Origin: HLUCCA09 sp965277275
GTDB lineage: Bacteria > Pseudomonadota > Alphaproteobacteria > Rhodobacterales > Rhodobacteraceae
DNA: 64,000 nucleotides
Reading direction: 5' to 3'
Assembly (NCBI GenBank): GCA_965277275.1
Contig: CBDICG010000002.1
Location: forward strand, 1,922,001-1,986,000
Below, one piece after another: positions 1-7,945 of this stretch. The position numbers and the translations under genes are program-made. The notes below the pieces were generated by a model. It was not told the DNA's origin and did no database searches. It saw only the letters and a program-made list of their open reading frames with translations. The number at the start of each line of letters is the position of its first letter. The first letter of the stretch is position 1.

Positions 1-96
1 GGACCGCGCGCATACCATCATACGTCACGCGCCGGACGAAGGGTGCATGGCGAATCTTGCGCCAACGCGATTGACCGTCTAAACCCCCTCCACTGT

Positions 97-172
97 GCCC
101 GTATAGCTCAGCTGGTAGAGCATCTGATTTGTAATCAGGGGGTCCGGGGTTCAAGTCCTCGTGCGGGCACCA
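97..172 (+). tRNA. tRNA-Thr (anticodon TGT)
   Basis: The sequence folds as a full 76-nt cloverleaf with CCA encoded. The acceptor arm GCCCGTA pairs with TGCGGGC, the anticodon loop is TTTGTAA with TGT at 130-132, and the T arm contains GGTTCAAGTCC. The 3' half from position 128 is the attachment site of the integrated element that begins immediately after it, so this copy is the intact, functional gene and the integration did not destroy it. Confidence 0.96.
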
Positions 173-173
173 G
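128..173 (+). repeat. attL core: 46-bp direct repeat in the tRNA-Thr 3' end
   Basis: Positions 128-173 are identical to 18106-18151. The repeat covers the anticodon loop to the CCA end of tRNA-Thr plus one base. A 46-bp perfect duplication of a tRNA 3' end flanking a region with an integrase is the usual footprint of tyrosine-recombinase integration. Confidence 0.95.
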
Positions 174-284
174 CTAAATCAGATAGTTAGAGTCCGCTTT
201 TGTGTGCCGATATCGGGATACCTTCTTTGGGGTAACCACTGGGGTAACAGAAAGCCTGGGAGAATCTGTTGAGATGTCGACTCA

Positions 285-773
285 TCAGTTCTGATTCTTG
301 CGCCTAGGTCGTACACATACGAAGACAGCAAAGAACCTTCGAGCTGATTGATCCGAGAGGTCGAATTGCTCGATTGCGGACTCAACTACTTCGATGTCTT
401 TCCGAACCGAGGTGATTTCGAATTGCTCGAGAGGGTTGTAGTCCGCGTCTTCACGCTTGGTCTTAAAGGTCACCAATGCACGAGCAAATCGGCGCACGCC
501 GGCCGGCAGAGAGTTCATGTCTGTGCTCTTGCATTGGGCTTCAATCTCATGGTGGCGAGGAAGCCGGTATAGGCTTCTCCATGCTTCCCTCTCGGCACTC
601 CTAACAGGGTCTGAAGGCACTAAATCGGCAACTAACTCTTCGCAAAGTCGATGGAACAGCGCGAAATACAGGTCGCTTGTTGCTCGTCTAAGTGCCGCTT
701 CCGAAAGCGGTGAGGCTTTAGAGATACGATGCTTGGCGCCATCAACAATTGCGCTACTCAGCCGCGACGACAT
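285..773 (-). CDS. HEPN-domain protein, putative toxin-like RNase of a two-gene module
   Basis: The 162-residue product has the HEPN pattern: a helix ending in a DLYFALFH core near residue 35, an YRLPRHH stretch that supplies the R-x(3-4)-H signature of HEPN ribonucleases, a later RALVTFKTKREDADYNP segment, and a C-terminal helix. I chose ATG 773, inside the end of the upstream gene, because it gives a 20-nt overlap and drops a low-quality N-terminal stretch. HEPN proteins often act as toxins or abortive-infection nucleases. The overlapping small gene and the position next to attL suggest a cargo toxin-antitoxin or defence pair. RNase activity is inferred, not shown. Confidence 0.7.
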   Translation of the reverse strand: MSSRLSSAIVDGAKHRISKASPLSEAALRRATSDLYFALFHRLCEELVADLVPSDPVRSAEREAWRSLYRLPRHHEIEAQCKSTDMNSLPAGVRRFARALVTFKTKREDADYNPLEQFEITSVRKDIEVVESAIEQFDLSDQSARRFFAVFVCVRPRRKNQN

Positions 774-1017
774 GATCCTCTTCGTCCACTGTGTATTTGA
801 TGACAGGAACGCTGTCGTTGTTGCCGTTCTTGAGGATTTCCCAGATCTCGTCGTTGAGATTAAGCATGGCGTCACCGTCCGGCCCGCTGGCTTCGCTCTT
901 GAGTACGATTACAACCCTCAACAGGGCTGTGTCGTCGCGATTTTTGTCGGGTTTCATCTCAATACGCACCACGTTTTCGTCGCCCAGTATGCTCCTCACA
1001 GCCCGTTCGATTTCCAT
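754..1017 (-). CDS. Small acidic partner protein of the HEPN gene
   Basis: This is an 87-residue protein starting MEIERAVRSILGD, containing a KPDKNRDD segment followed by a beta-strand-like LLRVVIVLKS, and ending acidic. ATG 1017 is preferred over ATG 1032 because a GGAGGG Shine-Dalgarno lies just before it. Its stop overlaps the start of the HEPN gene by 20 nt, so the two are probably translationally coupled. It lacks the GSxxxD signature of the MNT nucleotidyltransferases that usually pair with HEPN toxins, so it is not a standard MNT. I infer an antitoxin or regulatory role from gene order only. Confidence 0.65.
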   Translation of the reverse strand: MEIERAVRSILGDENVVRIEMKPDKNRDDTALLRVVIVLKSEASGPDGDAMLNLNDEIWEILKNGNNDSVPVIKYTVDEEDHVVAAE

Positions 1018-1140
1018 AGGCCCACCCTCCAACTTGCGATTTCCACAGAATCACATCTGAATCCCTTCGTGAATCCTCTAAAAACGCACAATCAAAACTG
1101 GGGTGCAGCAGCATCGCTCAACGTCTCGGGCGAACGTTCT

Positions 1141-1353
1141 TTAGAGCATTCGGACAACAAGAGGATAGCCCGCGCTGAGATTCGGCTTGCCGAATAGTAC
1201 GACGTCGCGCAGGAGCGGTGTGAGGTGGCTTTGCATGGCGGAGACAAGGTGAGCAACCTTGCCAAATCCGACATTGCACCAACCGACGCTGAACTCGGCG
1301 TCCGTTGCGATGAGATCCACCAAGCTTGCGAGCCGCGCAAACAACCGCCGCAT
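1141..1353 (-). CDS. Small hypothetical protein, uncertain
   Basis: A 70-codon reading frame upstream of, and on the same strand as, the HEPN module. The product has a hydrophobic helical middle (DLIATDAEFSVGWCNVGFG) and no recognised motif. No clear Shine-Dalgarno decides the start and no homologous family came to mind. It fills an otherwise empty stretch between two cargo genes and may be real or a chance frame. Confidence 0.3.
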   Translation of the reverse strand: MRRLFARLASLVDLIATDAEFSVGWCNVGFGKVAHLVSAMQSHLTPLLRDVVLFGKPNLSAGYPLVVRML

Positions 1354-1387
1354 TGGGAAGTGCCCTGAGCTCTGCGATCATCGCGCC

Positions 1388-1639
1388 ATGAACGAAGTTG
1401 TTGTCAGCACTTTCCGAACCGGGGCCATCACGTGCCGCGTCACCGCGGACTCCGACCAAGATCTCTATGTGGGTCGGATTGAAGAGAACGGCGAGCGGCT
1501 CGCTCAGATCGCCGCTCCAACGCTTGGGGAACTTCGCGCGTACTTCAGCGGTGGGTCGCCGGGCGACCCTAGTGCCCAGCGTTTATCGCCCCGTCGAGCT
1601 CACACAGGATGCGGTGCACCTCCTCGAGTGCGGCCGTAG
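1388..1639 (+). CDS. Small cargo protein, paralogue of the gene at 3314
   Basis: The first 54 residues match the protein encoded at 3314-3493 along their length: both carry a TCxVxAD motif, then Dx(L/V)Y(V/I)GR(I/V), then TLxxLxxxF. The remaining 29 residues (from GGSPGDPS) are Arg/Pro-rich, have no counterpart in the paralogue and overlap the convergent gene at 1569, so the true coding end may have been moved by a frameshift near 1550. It runs rightward against the prophage's main transcription, which is typical of independently expressed cargo. The function is unknown. Confidence 0.55.
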   Translation: MNEVVVSTFRTGAITCRVTADSDQDLYVGRIEENGERLAQIAAPTLGELRAYFSGGSPGDPSAQRLSPRRAHTGCGAPPRVRP

Positions 1640-1763
1640 GTCGATCCTGGATACCAAACACGTCAGAGCGAGAGCCGAGCTCCTCCGCTTCTCGCGCGCG
1701 GATCTCGGCCTGGATGATACCAATTGCAGTATGCAGTGGGCCTTGTGGGGAAGCTTTTGTCAT
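1569..1763 (-). CDS. Small helical hypothetical protein
   Basis: The 64-residue product starts MTKASPQGPLHTA, is rich in Glu, Arg and Ala, and is predicted helical with a conserved-looking C-terminal ALEEVHRILCELD stretch. ATG 1763 follows a GGAAAGG sequence and removes an unlikely N-terminal extension. No family is recognised. It belongs to the cargo end of the integrated element and converges on the mini-gene at 1388, with a 71-nt overlap. Confidence 0.5.
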   Translation of the reverse strand: MTKASPQGPLHTAIGIIQAEIRAREAEELGSRSDVFGIQDRPTAALEEVHRILCELDGAINAGH

Positions 1764-1855
1764 GAGCCGAACCTTTCCTGATCGGTGTGACCAAGACATA
1801 CAGGTCGGGAAATAAAAGTACACAAAAACAATTATTTAGTGCCTATTGGCACCAG

Positions 1856-2308
1856 TCAGATGCTTTCGACGGCTTTCTTGCGACTGAGGTAGTGCCACCG
1901 GTTGCTGCAGTGCGACGCGCAGAACCTCGTCGCGTCACGTTTCTCGACTGGAATTGCAGTGCCGCACTGCTCACACGTGCGCCCGATTTGAGCTTTGCGA
2001 CGCTTAAGCTCACGCTCCAGACGTTCCGCTTTGCGCCTTGCATTGTCAGCCTGCCAAGCTGCCTTGGCATTGCACATCCGAGAGCAGAACTTGGCGGACG
2101 CATTTCGCTCGACCGGTATTGGACCGGCGCACATTCCGCATTTGCGCCCTGTACGCGCCTCCAAACGGGCTTGACGGTCTAGTTGCCGGACGTGTGCGCC
2201 GAAGCATCGCCGGCTGCAGTAGACGGCATCGATGCGCTTGTGCTCGAGGCTAGCGCCGCAGACCAGGCATCCGTCGCCCGGGAGATCGTCAAGCCGCTCG
2301 ACGTTCAA
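1856..2308 (-). CDS. Triple zinc-ribbon protein
   Basis: The product contains three CX2C...CX3C zinc ribbons in tandem, beginning CLVCGASLEHK, CGMCAGPIPVE and CEQCGTAIPVE, each closed by a (Y/F)C(S/A)xxC motif like that of YacG or FCS-type fingers. The last two are separated by a basic helix rich in Arg and Lys. A TTG start at 2308 has GAGGGAG nine bases before it; a GTG at 2341 is the alternative. The start lies inside the preceding gene, which carries a fourth ribbon of the same kind, so the two could be halves of one protein joined by frameshifting. Nucleic-acid binding is likely; the role is unknown. Confidence 0.6.
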   Translation of the reverse strand: MNVERLDDLPGDGCLVCGASLEHKRIDAVYCSRRCFGAHVRQLDRQARLEARTGRKCGMCAGPIPVERNASAKFCSRMCNAKAAWQADNARRKAERLERELKRRKAQIGRTCEQCGTAIPVEKRDATRFCASHCSNRWHYLSRKKAVESI

Positions 2309-2795
2309 TGCGAAGAACTCCCTCAGCGAGGATGACCTCACCAAGCCGGCGCCGGTGTTGGCGGCCACTCGCGACCCTGTTGCACATATCCGAGCAATAC
2401 AACTTATGACCCCCGGGCAGCCGACGGTAGCAGATGGTGCAGCGCGTCCGTTCGATGAAGCGCTCGGGCTCAACGGGCTGGCCATCGTCCCAAGTCGGTC
2501 GCTCGGCGCCCGCGCGCGCGAGTGCTTGCTCCACCACGGCGATCGCGACTGTGTCAGCTCTCGCCCATTGCCAGCCCTGGAGCACGAGAGCAGAGCGCAG
2601 GGCATGCCTCAAATTGCCTTCATGGGCGAAGAGCGTGCAGGCTCGTCCCTCACGCCATTCCTTGAGCATGAAGACCGCGAACCGCGCTGTTAGAGCGGCG
2701 AAACGCGCCTTCGCCAGCTTGCCGCGGGCTGCGTCTCTCCGCCGTCGCTCGTGCTGCCTGAGCGCTTCCCGATATGCTGCTGACATCTGGAGCAT
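2289..2795 (-). CDS. Zinc-ribbon protein with basic helical N-terminus
   Basis: The 168-residue protein has an Arg/Ala-rich helical first half (MSAAYREALRQHERRRRDAA) and a C-terminal zinc ribbon CTICYRRLPGGHK closed by YCSDMC. ATG 2795 follows AAGGAG at a proper distance. The ribbon resembles the three in the next gene, whose start overlaps this one's end. It is the first gene of the leftward cargo cluster beyond the rightward mini-genes. It is probably a DNA- or RNA-binding accessory protein of the element. Confidence 0.6.
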   Translation of the reverse strand: MLQMSAAYREALRQHERRRRDAARGKLAKARFAALTARFAVFMLKEWREGRACTLFAHEGNLRHALRSALVLQGWQWARADTVAIAVVEQALARAGAERPTWDDGQPVEPERFIERTRCTICYRRLPGGHKLYCSDMCNRVASGRQHRRRLGEVILAEGVLRIERRAA

Positions 2796-2946
2796 GCGAG
2801 CCTCTCCTTACGACTAGTATGGCATCAAAAAACGCAGCAGTCATCGGGTGTTGGCTGTTTGAATGCGCGAGATCCAATCCGCCACAAATCCGCCTCATGG
2901 GGATGGTCTAGACGAGTCCTGTAAAAGTGTTCGGAAGTGTGTGTCT

Positions 2947-3180
2947 ATGAAATCAGAGCGTTGGCGCTCCAGCTCCTTGGGGCTGCCCGAAGTTGTCGAG
3001 GCCGCCATCCGGGCCTTGGACGAAGTGTCTGAAGATCAAGATCTGTGGGACGCGGTCGAAAGCGCAGCGAGGGAGTCCGTGGGGGATGATCGCGCGCACC
3101 AAGAGCTCTGCGACGCGCTTTGGCGCTTCATGGCAACCGCCAGCAAGGTCGCGGCAGAAGTCGACAGTCTCGGGGCGTGA
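2947..3180 (+). CDS. Small acidic hypothetical protein
   Basis: A 77-residue protein from ATG 2947, helical and acidic (VVEAAIRALDEVSEDQDLWDAV), with a second amphipathic helix near the C-terminus (LWRFMATASKVAAEVDSL). No known family is recognised. It runs rightward, as do the mini-genes at 1388 and 3314, and may be transcribed together with the latter, 133 bp downstream. Confidence 0.5.
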   Translation: MKSERWRSSSLGLPEVVEAAIRALDEVSEDQDLWDAVESAARESVGDDRAHQELCDALWRFMATASKVAAEVDSLGA

Positions 3181-3313
3181 GCAGGAAGGCGTCCGCGAAG
3201 TTGGCATCGCTGAAGCTGTCCTTTTCTGGGATGAGATTCACGAGGTCTGCACGCGCGTAAATCTTCGTTAGCGAACCTCACCTATACCGAGCTGAAAGCA
3301 ACGGAGGATCACC

Positions 3314-3493
3314 GTGGACTACCAGCTGATGACAATCTTCGAGACCTGCAAAGCTACTTGCTACGTGTCCGCAGACTACGAGGACGATGTCTACATTGGA
3401 CGAGTGAAAGTTCTTGAGACCGAGGTTGCGACTGTCACGGCCGGCACGCTTGCAGCGCTCAAGACGGCGTTTGAAGCTCTTCAGGTGGGCTAA
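3314..3493 (+). CDS. 59-residue cargo protein, paralogue of the gene at 1388
   Basis: GTG 3314 is preceded by GGAGG at 3303-3307, and the frame ends at TAA 3491. The product reads VDYQLMTIFETCKATCYV and onward, with DVYIGRV and TLAALKTAF motifs shared with the protein from 1388. It has two Cys residues close together and several acidic residues. It converges on the tail gene at 3490 with a 4-nt overlap of the ends. The function is unknown. The duplication within one element implies selection for the family. Confidence 0.6.
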   Translation: MDYQLMTIFETCKATCYVSADYEDDVYIGRVKVLETEVATVTAGTLAALKTAFEALQVG

Positions 3494-3840
3494 TCCATCG
3501 CCGCATCAAACACTGCGGGAGTCAGCGGCTGCTCTGACCGTTGCGGCAGCGACCTCACTCCAACGGGTGCGCTGGACCTCTTTGTCATGCTAAGCCAGTG
3601 CTCATCGAGCTCCATGATCGTTTCGACGTGGTGAGGCTCGAGCGGCACGCGCATCAGCCGCGCATACGCAGCGATCTCCGAGTATGGGATCGGAAGCGCA
3701 CCTAGCGGTCCGTAGGCGCGGCACCTGGAGAGCGCCGTGAAGGTCCGCCACAACGGGTAGACTCCTTCCGGCAAGGTCACCATTTGACCGGCCGCGCTGG
3801 CCTCCATGGCCGTGCACAGCAGCTTCGTCACGCGGTTCAT
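3490..3840 (-). CDS. Putative phage tail assembly chaperone
   Basis: The 116-residue product (MNRVTKLLCTAMEAS) contains a central LPIPYSEIAAYARLM motif followed by an HVETIMELDEHWL helix, a pattern seen in tail assembly chaperones of siphophages. ATG 3840 overlaps the stop of the previous gene as ATGA and has GGAGG before it. It is the last gene of the leftward morphogenesis operon. Chaperones usually precede the tape measure gene, so its place after it is unusual and the assignment is tentative. Confidence 0.5.
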   Translation of the reverse strand: MNRVTKLLCTAMEASAAGQMVTLPEGVYPLWRTFTALSRCRAYGPLGALPIPYSEIAAYARLMRVPLEPHHVETIMELDEHWLSMTKRSSAPVGVRSLPQRSEQPLTPAVFDAAMD

Positions 3841-4190
3841 GGCAGCACCTCCAACTGGCATGTAACTTGCCAGCGATCCCAGGTCGTCGCCAAGAACTGT
3901 GGCGGCGTGGCGAAACGCATTTTCTCCAGCGTACCGCTCACTGGGTCCTCCATATGGAAAGTCAGCGAGCCGTGCTGGGTGGTGTCCTCAAAGAACGATC
4001 TCAGCTCGCGCATCTGCGCGGTCGTGAAAGCGCGGTGCCCCATCGAGAGGGGACGAGGCGCGTTCGTCGATCGTCGTCGGACCGTCGCCGGCCCGACGCT
4101 TGGCTGAAACCGGATCAAGTTGTCAGCAAGACTCGCCGCGAACTGGTCGACAGCGGTCAGTGGGGGCAGGGTGTCGGGAAAAATGGGCAT
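3837..4190 (-). CDS. Phage tail-associated protein
   Basis: A 117-residue product starting MPIFPDTLPPLTAVDQFA, 3 bp after the tape measure stop. It contains a SMGHRAFTTAQMRELRSFFEDT stretch and ends in WDRWQVTCQLEVLP, which suggests a compact beta-rich structural protein. The position right after the tape measure is where tail-tip or distal tail proteins usually begin, but the length is far below a distal tail protein. The exact function is not recognised. Confidence 0.55.
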   Translation of the reverse strand: MPIFPDTLPPLTAVDQFAASLADNLIRFQPSVGPATVRRRSTNAPRPLSMGHRAFTTAQMRELRSFFEDTTQHGSLTFHMEDPVSGTLEKMRFATPPQFLATTWDRWQVTCQLEVLP

Positions 4191-4192
4191 GC

Positions 4193-6322
4193 CTAGGCTC
4201 CTCTTCCTACTGGACGTGCACCGAAACGCTGGCGCATAGCTTGGTCTGCACCTCCCTGTTCGATCACGGCGGCAATGGCTTTCCTCATGTCGATGTCGAC
4301 CCGTCCTCCGGGTTGCCGCCGGACTTCGGGCTCGGCACCGGGTACAGTGACGATATTGACGGGCACATTGACCACCGTCGGCGCAGATCCCCCTCCGCCG
4401 CTCTGACGCATTGCCGCCTGCGCCTGCGGAACAGTGAGTACAGCGCCGCTTTGGCCCGGAACGAAGACCTCCGACCGCGGCGTGTTCTCGTTCACCAGAT
4501 ATGGCTGGCCGGCGCGCACTGGTCCGCCCGTCGCGCGTCGACCGAGGAAGGATGGCATTTGGAACGTCCCCGGCAAGATGCCTGCGAGTGCTGCTTGCAG
4601 ACCGACTTCCAGGAGCTGGCGGGCCAGGCTGCGCAGTGCGTCCTCGGCATTGCCGATCCCCATGACCCAATCGGCGGCCGTGCTTGCCAAATCGCGTTGC
4701 AGGTCAATCATGGCTTCCTGCCGCGCCTCAGCCTGCATCGTGGCCTGTGCGGCCTCCTGGAGGCTCTCGGCCTCCGACTTGATGACAGCGCGCAGCTCGT
4801 CTGTGACGGGGATGCCTTCGCGCTTGGCTTGGGTAAGCGCCTCCTGCTCGGCCCGGAAGGCGACGATAGCTGCTTCGGTCATGCCGAGCTCTTCGCGTAG
4901 GAGCTCTTGCTCGCGACGTTGGTCCCGGATCGCCTGCAGCGGATCGAACGTCGAGCCGCCGGCCGCGCCGCCTCTGGAGCCGCCCGTCGGGGGCACGAGG
5001 GCTGCCGTGGGAGGCGCGGCAGGCGGGCGAGGCGATGAACCGGGCGCGAGCGGGCTCGGGGGGGCGTTGTTGGGTCGGCCGTTTTGGGGCCCGTAGGTCA
5101 CGTCTGCGTCGCCCTCGCCGCCAGGCATCGCCATGCGCAGGACCTGGGCCTGTGACGCCGCAGTGGAGAGCGCACGGGAAATGCGATCGATTCCGCCGAT
5201 CACACCCGCGAAGCGCTGACCATCGATCGCGCTCAATTCGGCTCCGAGCGTCTTGGCCTGCCCGACCAGATCTTCCATCTCGGCCTCAAACTCGGCTGCA
5301 TTCTTCTCGCCGGTGATGAAGGCTCCCATGGCGGCATCGATCTCGTCGAGAACACCCGCCAGGGTTTGCGCGTCCTGGATGTTGGAGGCCTCGAGGATTC
5401 TGCGGCCCGCAGGGTTGCCGAATACTTCGACGGCTGCGATCAGCTCGTCGTAGGCTTGGGCCAGCTCGCGCACTTCTGCTGTCTGATCCGGGGTGAGCAC
5501 ATCGTCGAGCGCGTCCGCCAGGTTGACCACAGCCGTCTTCGCCAGCGTCGAGATGCGCGCCGAGATCTCCGCAAACTTGCGATCGAGCTCTTCGGCGCGG
5601 GTGATCACCTCGTCATCGACAACAGCGCCCAGCTCATGCGCCCGCGAGATCATGTCCCGCACGCCCTGTTCCCCTTGATCGAGCAAGCGGACGAACCGTT
5701 CGCCTGCGGAACCGCCAAAGATTTCATCCGCCACCCGGATCTGCGCGGCTTTGTCGAGATCCTCCATCCGTCCGATGAGGTCCGCGAAGAGCTCGACCGG
5801 GTCTTCCAGCCTGCGCTCGAGGTCGCGCGCACCGTAGCCCAGCCGGGCAAAAGCCTCGGCCGCCGGCCCTTTACCGGTGACGATGAACTCGTCCGCGCGA
5901 AGTTGCAGCTCCTTTAGTCCGTCGACCATCGCATCGAGGGCAATCTGGTTCTGTTCGCCGACGAACTTCAGCTCCTGCAACGCCTGGACGCTGACACCAG
6001 CTTGTTGCGCCTGCTGGCCCAGCTCTGCCAGGGATCGCACCGCACGCCTCGATCCACGGACGAGGGCCGTGGTGCCCGCTGTGACGGCGCCAGCGATGAA
6101 CGCTTTGCCAAGCAGACCGATCTTCGTAGAGGTCGCCGCGACGGCCTGGTTGATGCGGGACGTCGACCGCAGCATGTCCCGCTCCATCGCCGTCGTGGTC
6201 CGCCGGGAGCCGTGACGCAGGCGCTGATAGGACCGTGTGCCGGTGCGCTCCGCCTTCTTCATGTTCTTCTCGAAATCGCGGATGCGAGCCTCAAGGGCCA
6301 CGACCAGGCGTTCTTCGTCCAT
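4193..6322 (-). CDS. Phage tail tape measure protein
   Basis: The 709-residue protein has an N-terminal coiled coil (MDEERLVVALEARIRDFEKN), a hydrophobic patch near residues 70-90 (LLGKAFIAGAVTAGTTALV), a long helical body, a Pro/Ser/Gly-rich linker around residues 410-460, another helix and a C-terminal beta-rich portion. This layout and the location after the terminase and connector genes fit a tape measure. By the usual 1.5 Angstrom per residue rule it would fit a tail near 100 nm. It is the longest gene of the element. Confidence 0.85.
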   Translation of the reverse strand: MDEERLVVALEARIRDFEKNMKKAERTGTRSYQRLRHGSRRTTTAMERDMLRSTSRINQAVAATSTKIGLLGKAFIAGAVTAGTTALVRGSRRAVRSLAELGQQAQQAGVSVQALQELKFVGEQNQIALDAMVDGLKELQLRADEFIVTGKGPAAEAFARLGYGARDLERRLEDPVELFADLIGRMEDLDKAAQIRVADEIFGGSAGERFVRLLDQGEQGVRDMISRAHELGAVVDDEVITRAEELDRKFAEISARISTLAKTAVVNLADALDDVLTPDQTAEVRELAQAYDELIAAVEVFGNPAGRRILEASNIQDAQTLAGVLDEIDAAMGAFITGEKNAAEFEAEMEDLVGQAKTLGAELSAIDGQRFAGVIGGIDRISRALSTAASQAQVLRMAMPGGEGDADVTYGPQNGRPNNAPPSPLAPGSSPRPPAAPPTAALVPPTGGSRGGAAGGSTFDPLQAIRDQRREQELLREELGMTEAAIVAFRAEQEALTQAKREGIPVTDELRAVIKSEAESLQEAAQATMQAEARQEAMIDLQRDLASTAADWVMGIGNAEDALRSLARQLLEVGLQAALAGILPGTFQMPSFLGRRATGGPVRAGQPYLVNENTPRSEVFVPGQSGAVLTVPQAQAAMRQSGGGGSAPTVVNVPVNIVTVPGAEPEVRRQPGGRVDIDMRKAIAAVIEQGGADQAMRQRFGARPVGRGA

Positions 6323-6331
6323 TTCCTGCTC

Positions 6332-7945
6332 CTATGCTGTCCAAAGGTCTTCGGTGAACCAGTCGGCACCGGTGATGAACCCGCCCTCGTCGGCGGCGCA
6401 CCGGGCGACGGCCATTGCTACCGCGACTGCGCCGTCGATCTTGTCGCCCGACTTGCCCTTGTGGAACGAGCGGTTGCCGACCGGGTCGACGCGCAACTGG
6501 ATGTTGTCGAAGTTCCAGCGCAGGACGGGATGTCCGCCGTGCCGGAATCGCTTGCCGAGAATCGCGCGTTCCAGTTCCTTCACCGCGGGCGCCATCGTCA
6601 CCCAGCCTTGGCGGAACTCAACCACCGGGAAGCCATCCTCCGAGAGGTTTGCCATCATGTGGCGCCCGTAGGTCGGATCGAACGCGATCTCCCGGACCTG
6701 GTGACGCGCGCAGAGCTCGCGGATGTGATCCTCGACCGCGTTCAGATCCACGACGTTGCCAGGCGTCGGAATGATGAAGCCCTCCTCGGCCCACGAGACG
6801 TAGTCCACGCCGTGCAGCTCACCGCGCGCGCGGAGATTTTCTTCCGGGCAGAAGAACCACGGCTTCACCTGATAGCCTTCGTCACCGTCCGGCCAGCACG
6901 CCACGACTGCTGTCAGGTATTCGTTCTTCGACAGATCCACACCGATCCAGCACGGCGCCTGGACCGTCTCCAGCTCGTCTTCGTCCACCTCGTGCGCGCC
7001 CCGGTCATAGACGTGCATCTCGACGAAGGGCGATGTGGACGCATCGAGCCACCGGTTCAGATTGAACTGCAGGAAGCTGTCTCGTTCGAATGGGCTGTGT
7101 TCAGCTTTGGCGGCCTTGTCGCGGAACGCTGCGAGATCTGGATAGCCATGCTTCAGGCCAGGGTTCACTGCGAACCACAGATCCTCGTCCTTCCAATCGT
7201 CTTCGGGCTCGGCCATGAAGATGACGGGCAGGGTCGCCGGATCATCGATCTCCCCCTTCTGAACCTTGATCGCGTACTCCACCTGGTTCCAGGCGATGTT
7301 CTCTTGCCCCCTGCCAGAGGTGCTGGCGATGATCATCAGCGTGCCGGGGACCTTTACGAGCGCAGAATCCAGCGCCTCCCACTGTCGGAGGCCTGCACGA
7401 CCCTCCCAGGCATGCAGCTCGTCCGCGATCACCATATTTGGCGTCTTGCCGTGCTGGACCTTGCCGTCGGAGGCGACAGCGACATAGCGCGACCCGATCT
7501 GCTTGTAAGTGATGCGGCTCACATACTCCCGGACGCTCAGGTGCTTCTTCAGGCGCTGGTCGTGCTGGACGATCATCGCAGCTTCGTTGAAGAGCTCCAT
7601 TGCCTGCTCACGCGCCGACGCGGCGGAGACTGTGAGACCACCGGGGATGCGCTCCGGGCCGAGCAAATGAAGGAGCGTGATTGCGGCGGCGAGGGAGGTC
7701 TTCCGGTTGCCGCGCGGAAGCAGGAGCACGACTCGCCGAACGATGCGGGTGCCGTCCTCATTGCGGGGTCCGTACATCCTGCGAATGATCCGCTCCTGCC
7801 AGGGGTCCAGCTGGAACGGATGGCCCGGTGCAGGGTTCTTGGGGTGACGCAGGCGTTTCAGCCACTTGACGGCGCGCTCCCCGTAACCAAAGGGGTCAAG
7901 GATCTCGGAGCCATCATCAATCCAGGAGGGACAGATCATCTTCAT
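6332..7945 (-). CDS. Terminase large subunit (TerL)
   Basis: The 537-residue protein packages DNA into proheads. It has a Walker-A-like LLLPRGNRKTSLAAA near residue 90, a Walker B VIADELHAW around residue 170, and a C-terminal RNase H-fold nuclease with acidic residues in IGVDLSKNEY and DKIDGAVAVAMAV. It starts 29 bp inside the small-subunit gene and ends 9 bp before the tape measure start. Its position downstream of head and connector genes is not the canonical HK97 order, where terminase comes first. Confidence 0.93.
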   Translation of the reverse strand: MKMICPSWIDDGSEILDPFGYGERAVKWLKRLRHPKNPAPGHPFQLDPWQERIIRRMYGPRNEDGTRIVRRVVLLLPRGNRKTSLAAAITLLHLLGPERIPGGLTVSAASAREQAMELFNEAAMIVQHDQRLKKHLSVREYVSRITYKQIGSRYVAVASDGKVQHGKTPNMVIADELHAWEGRAGLRQWEALDSALVKVPGTLMIIASTSGRGQENIAWNQVEYAIKVQKGEIDDPATLPVIFMAEPEDDWKDEDLWFAVNPGLKHGYPDLAAFRDKAAKAEHSPFERDSFLQFNLNRWLDASTSPFVEMHVYDRGAHEVDEDELETVQAPCWIGVDLSKNEYLTAVVACWPDGDEGYQVKPWFFCPEENLRARGELHGVDYVSWAEEGFIIPTPGNVVDLNAVEDHIRELCARHQVREIAFDPTYGRHMMANLSEDGFPVVEFRQGWVTMAPAVKELERAILGKRFRHGGHPVLRWNFDNIQLRVDPVGNRSFHKGKSGDKIDGAVAVAMAVARCAADEGGFITGADWFTEDLWTA

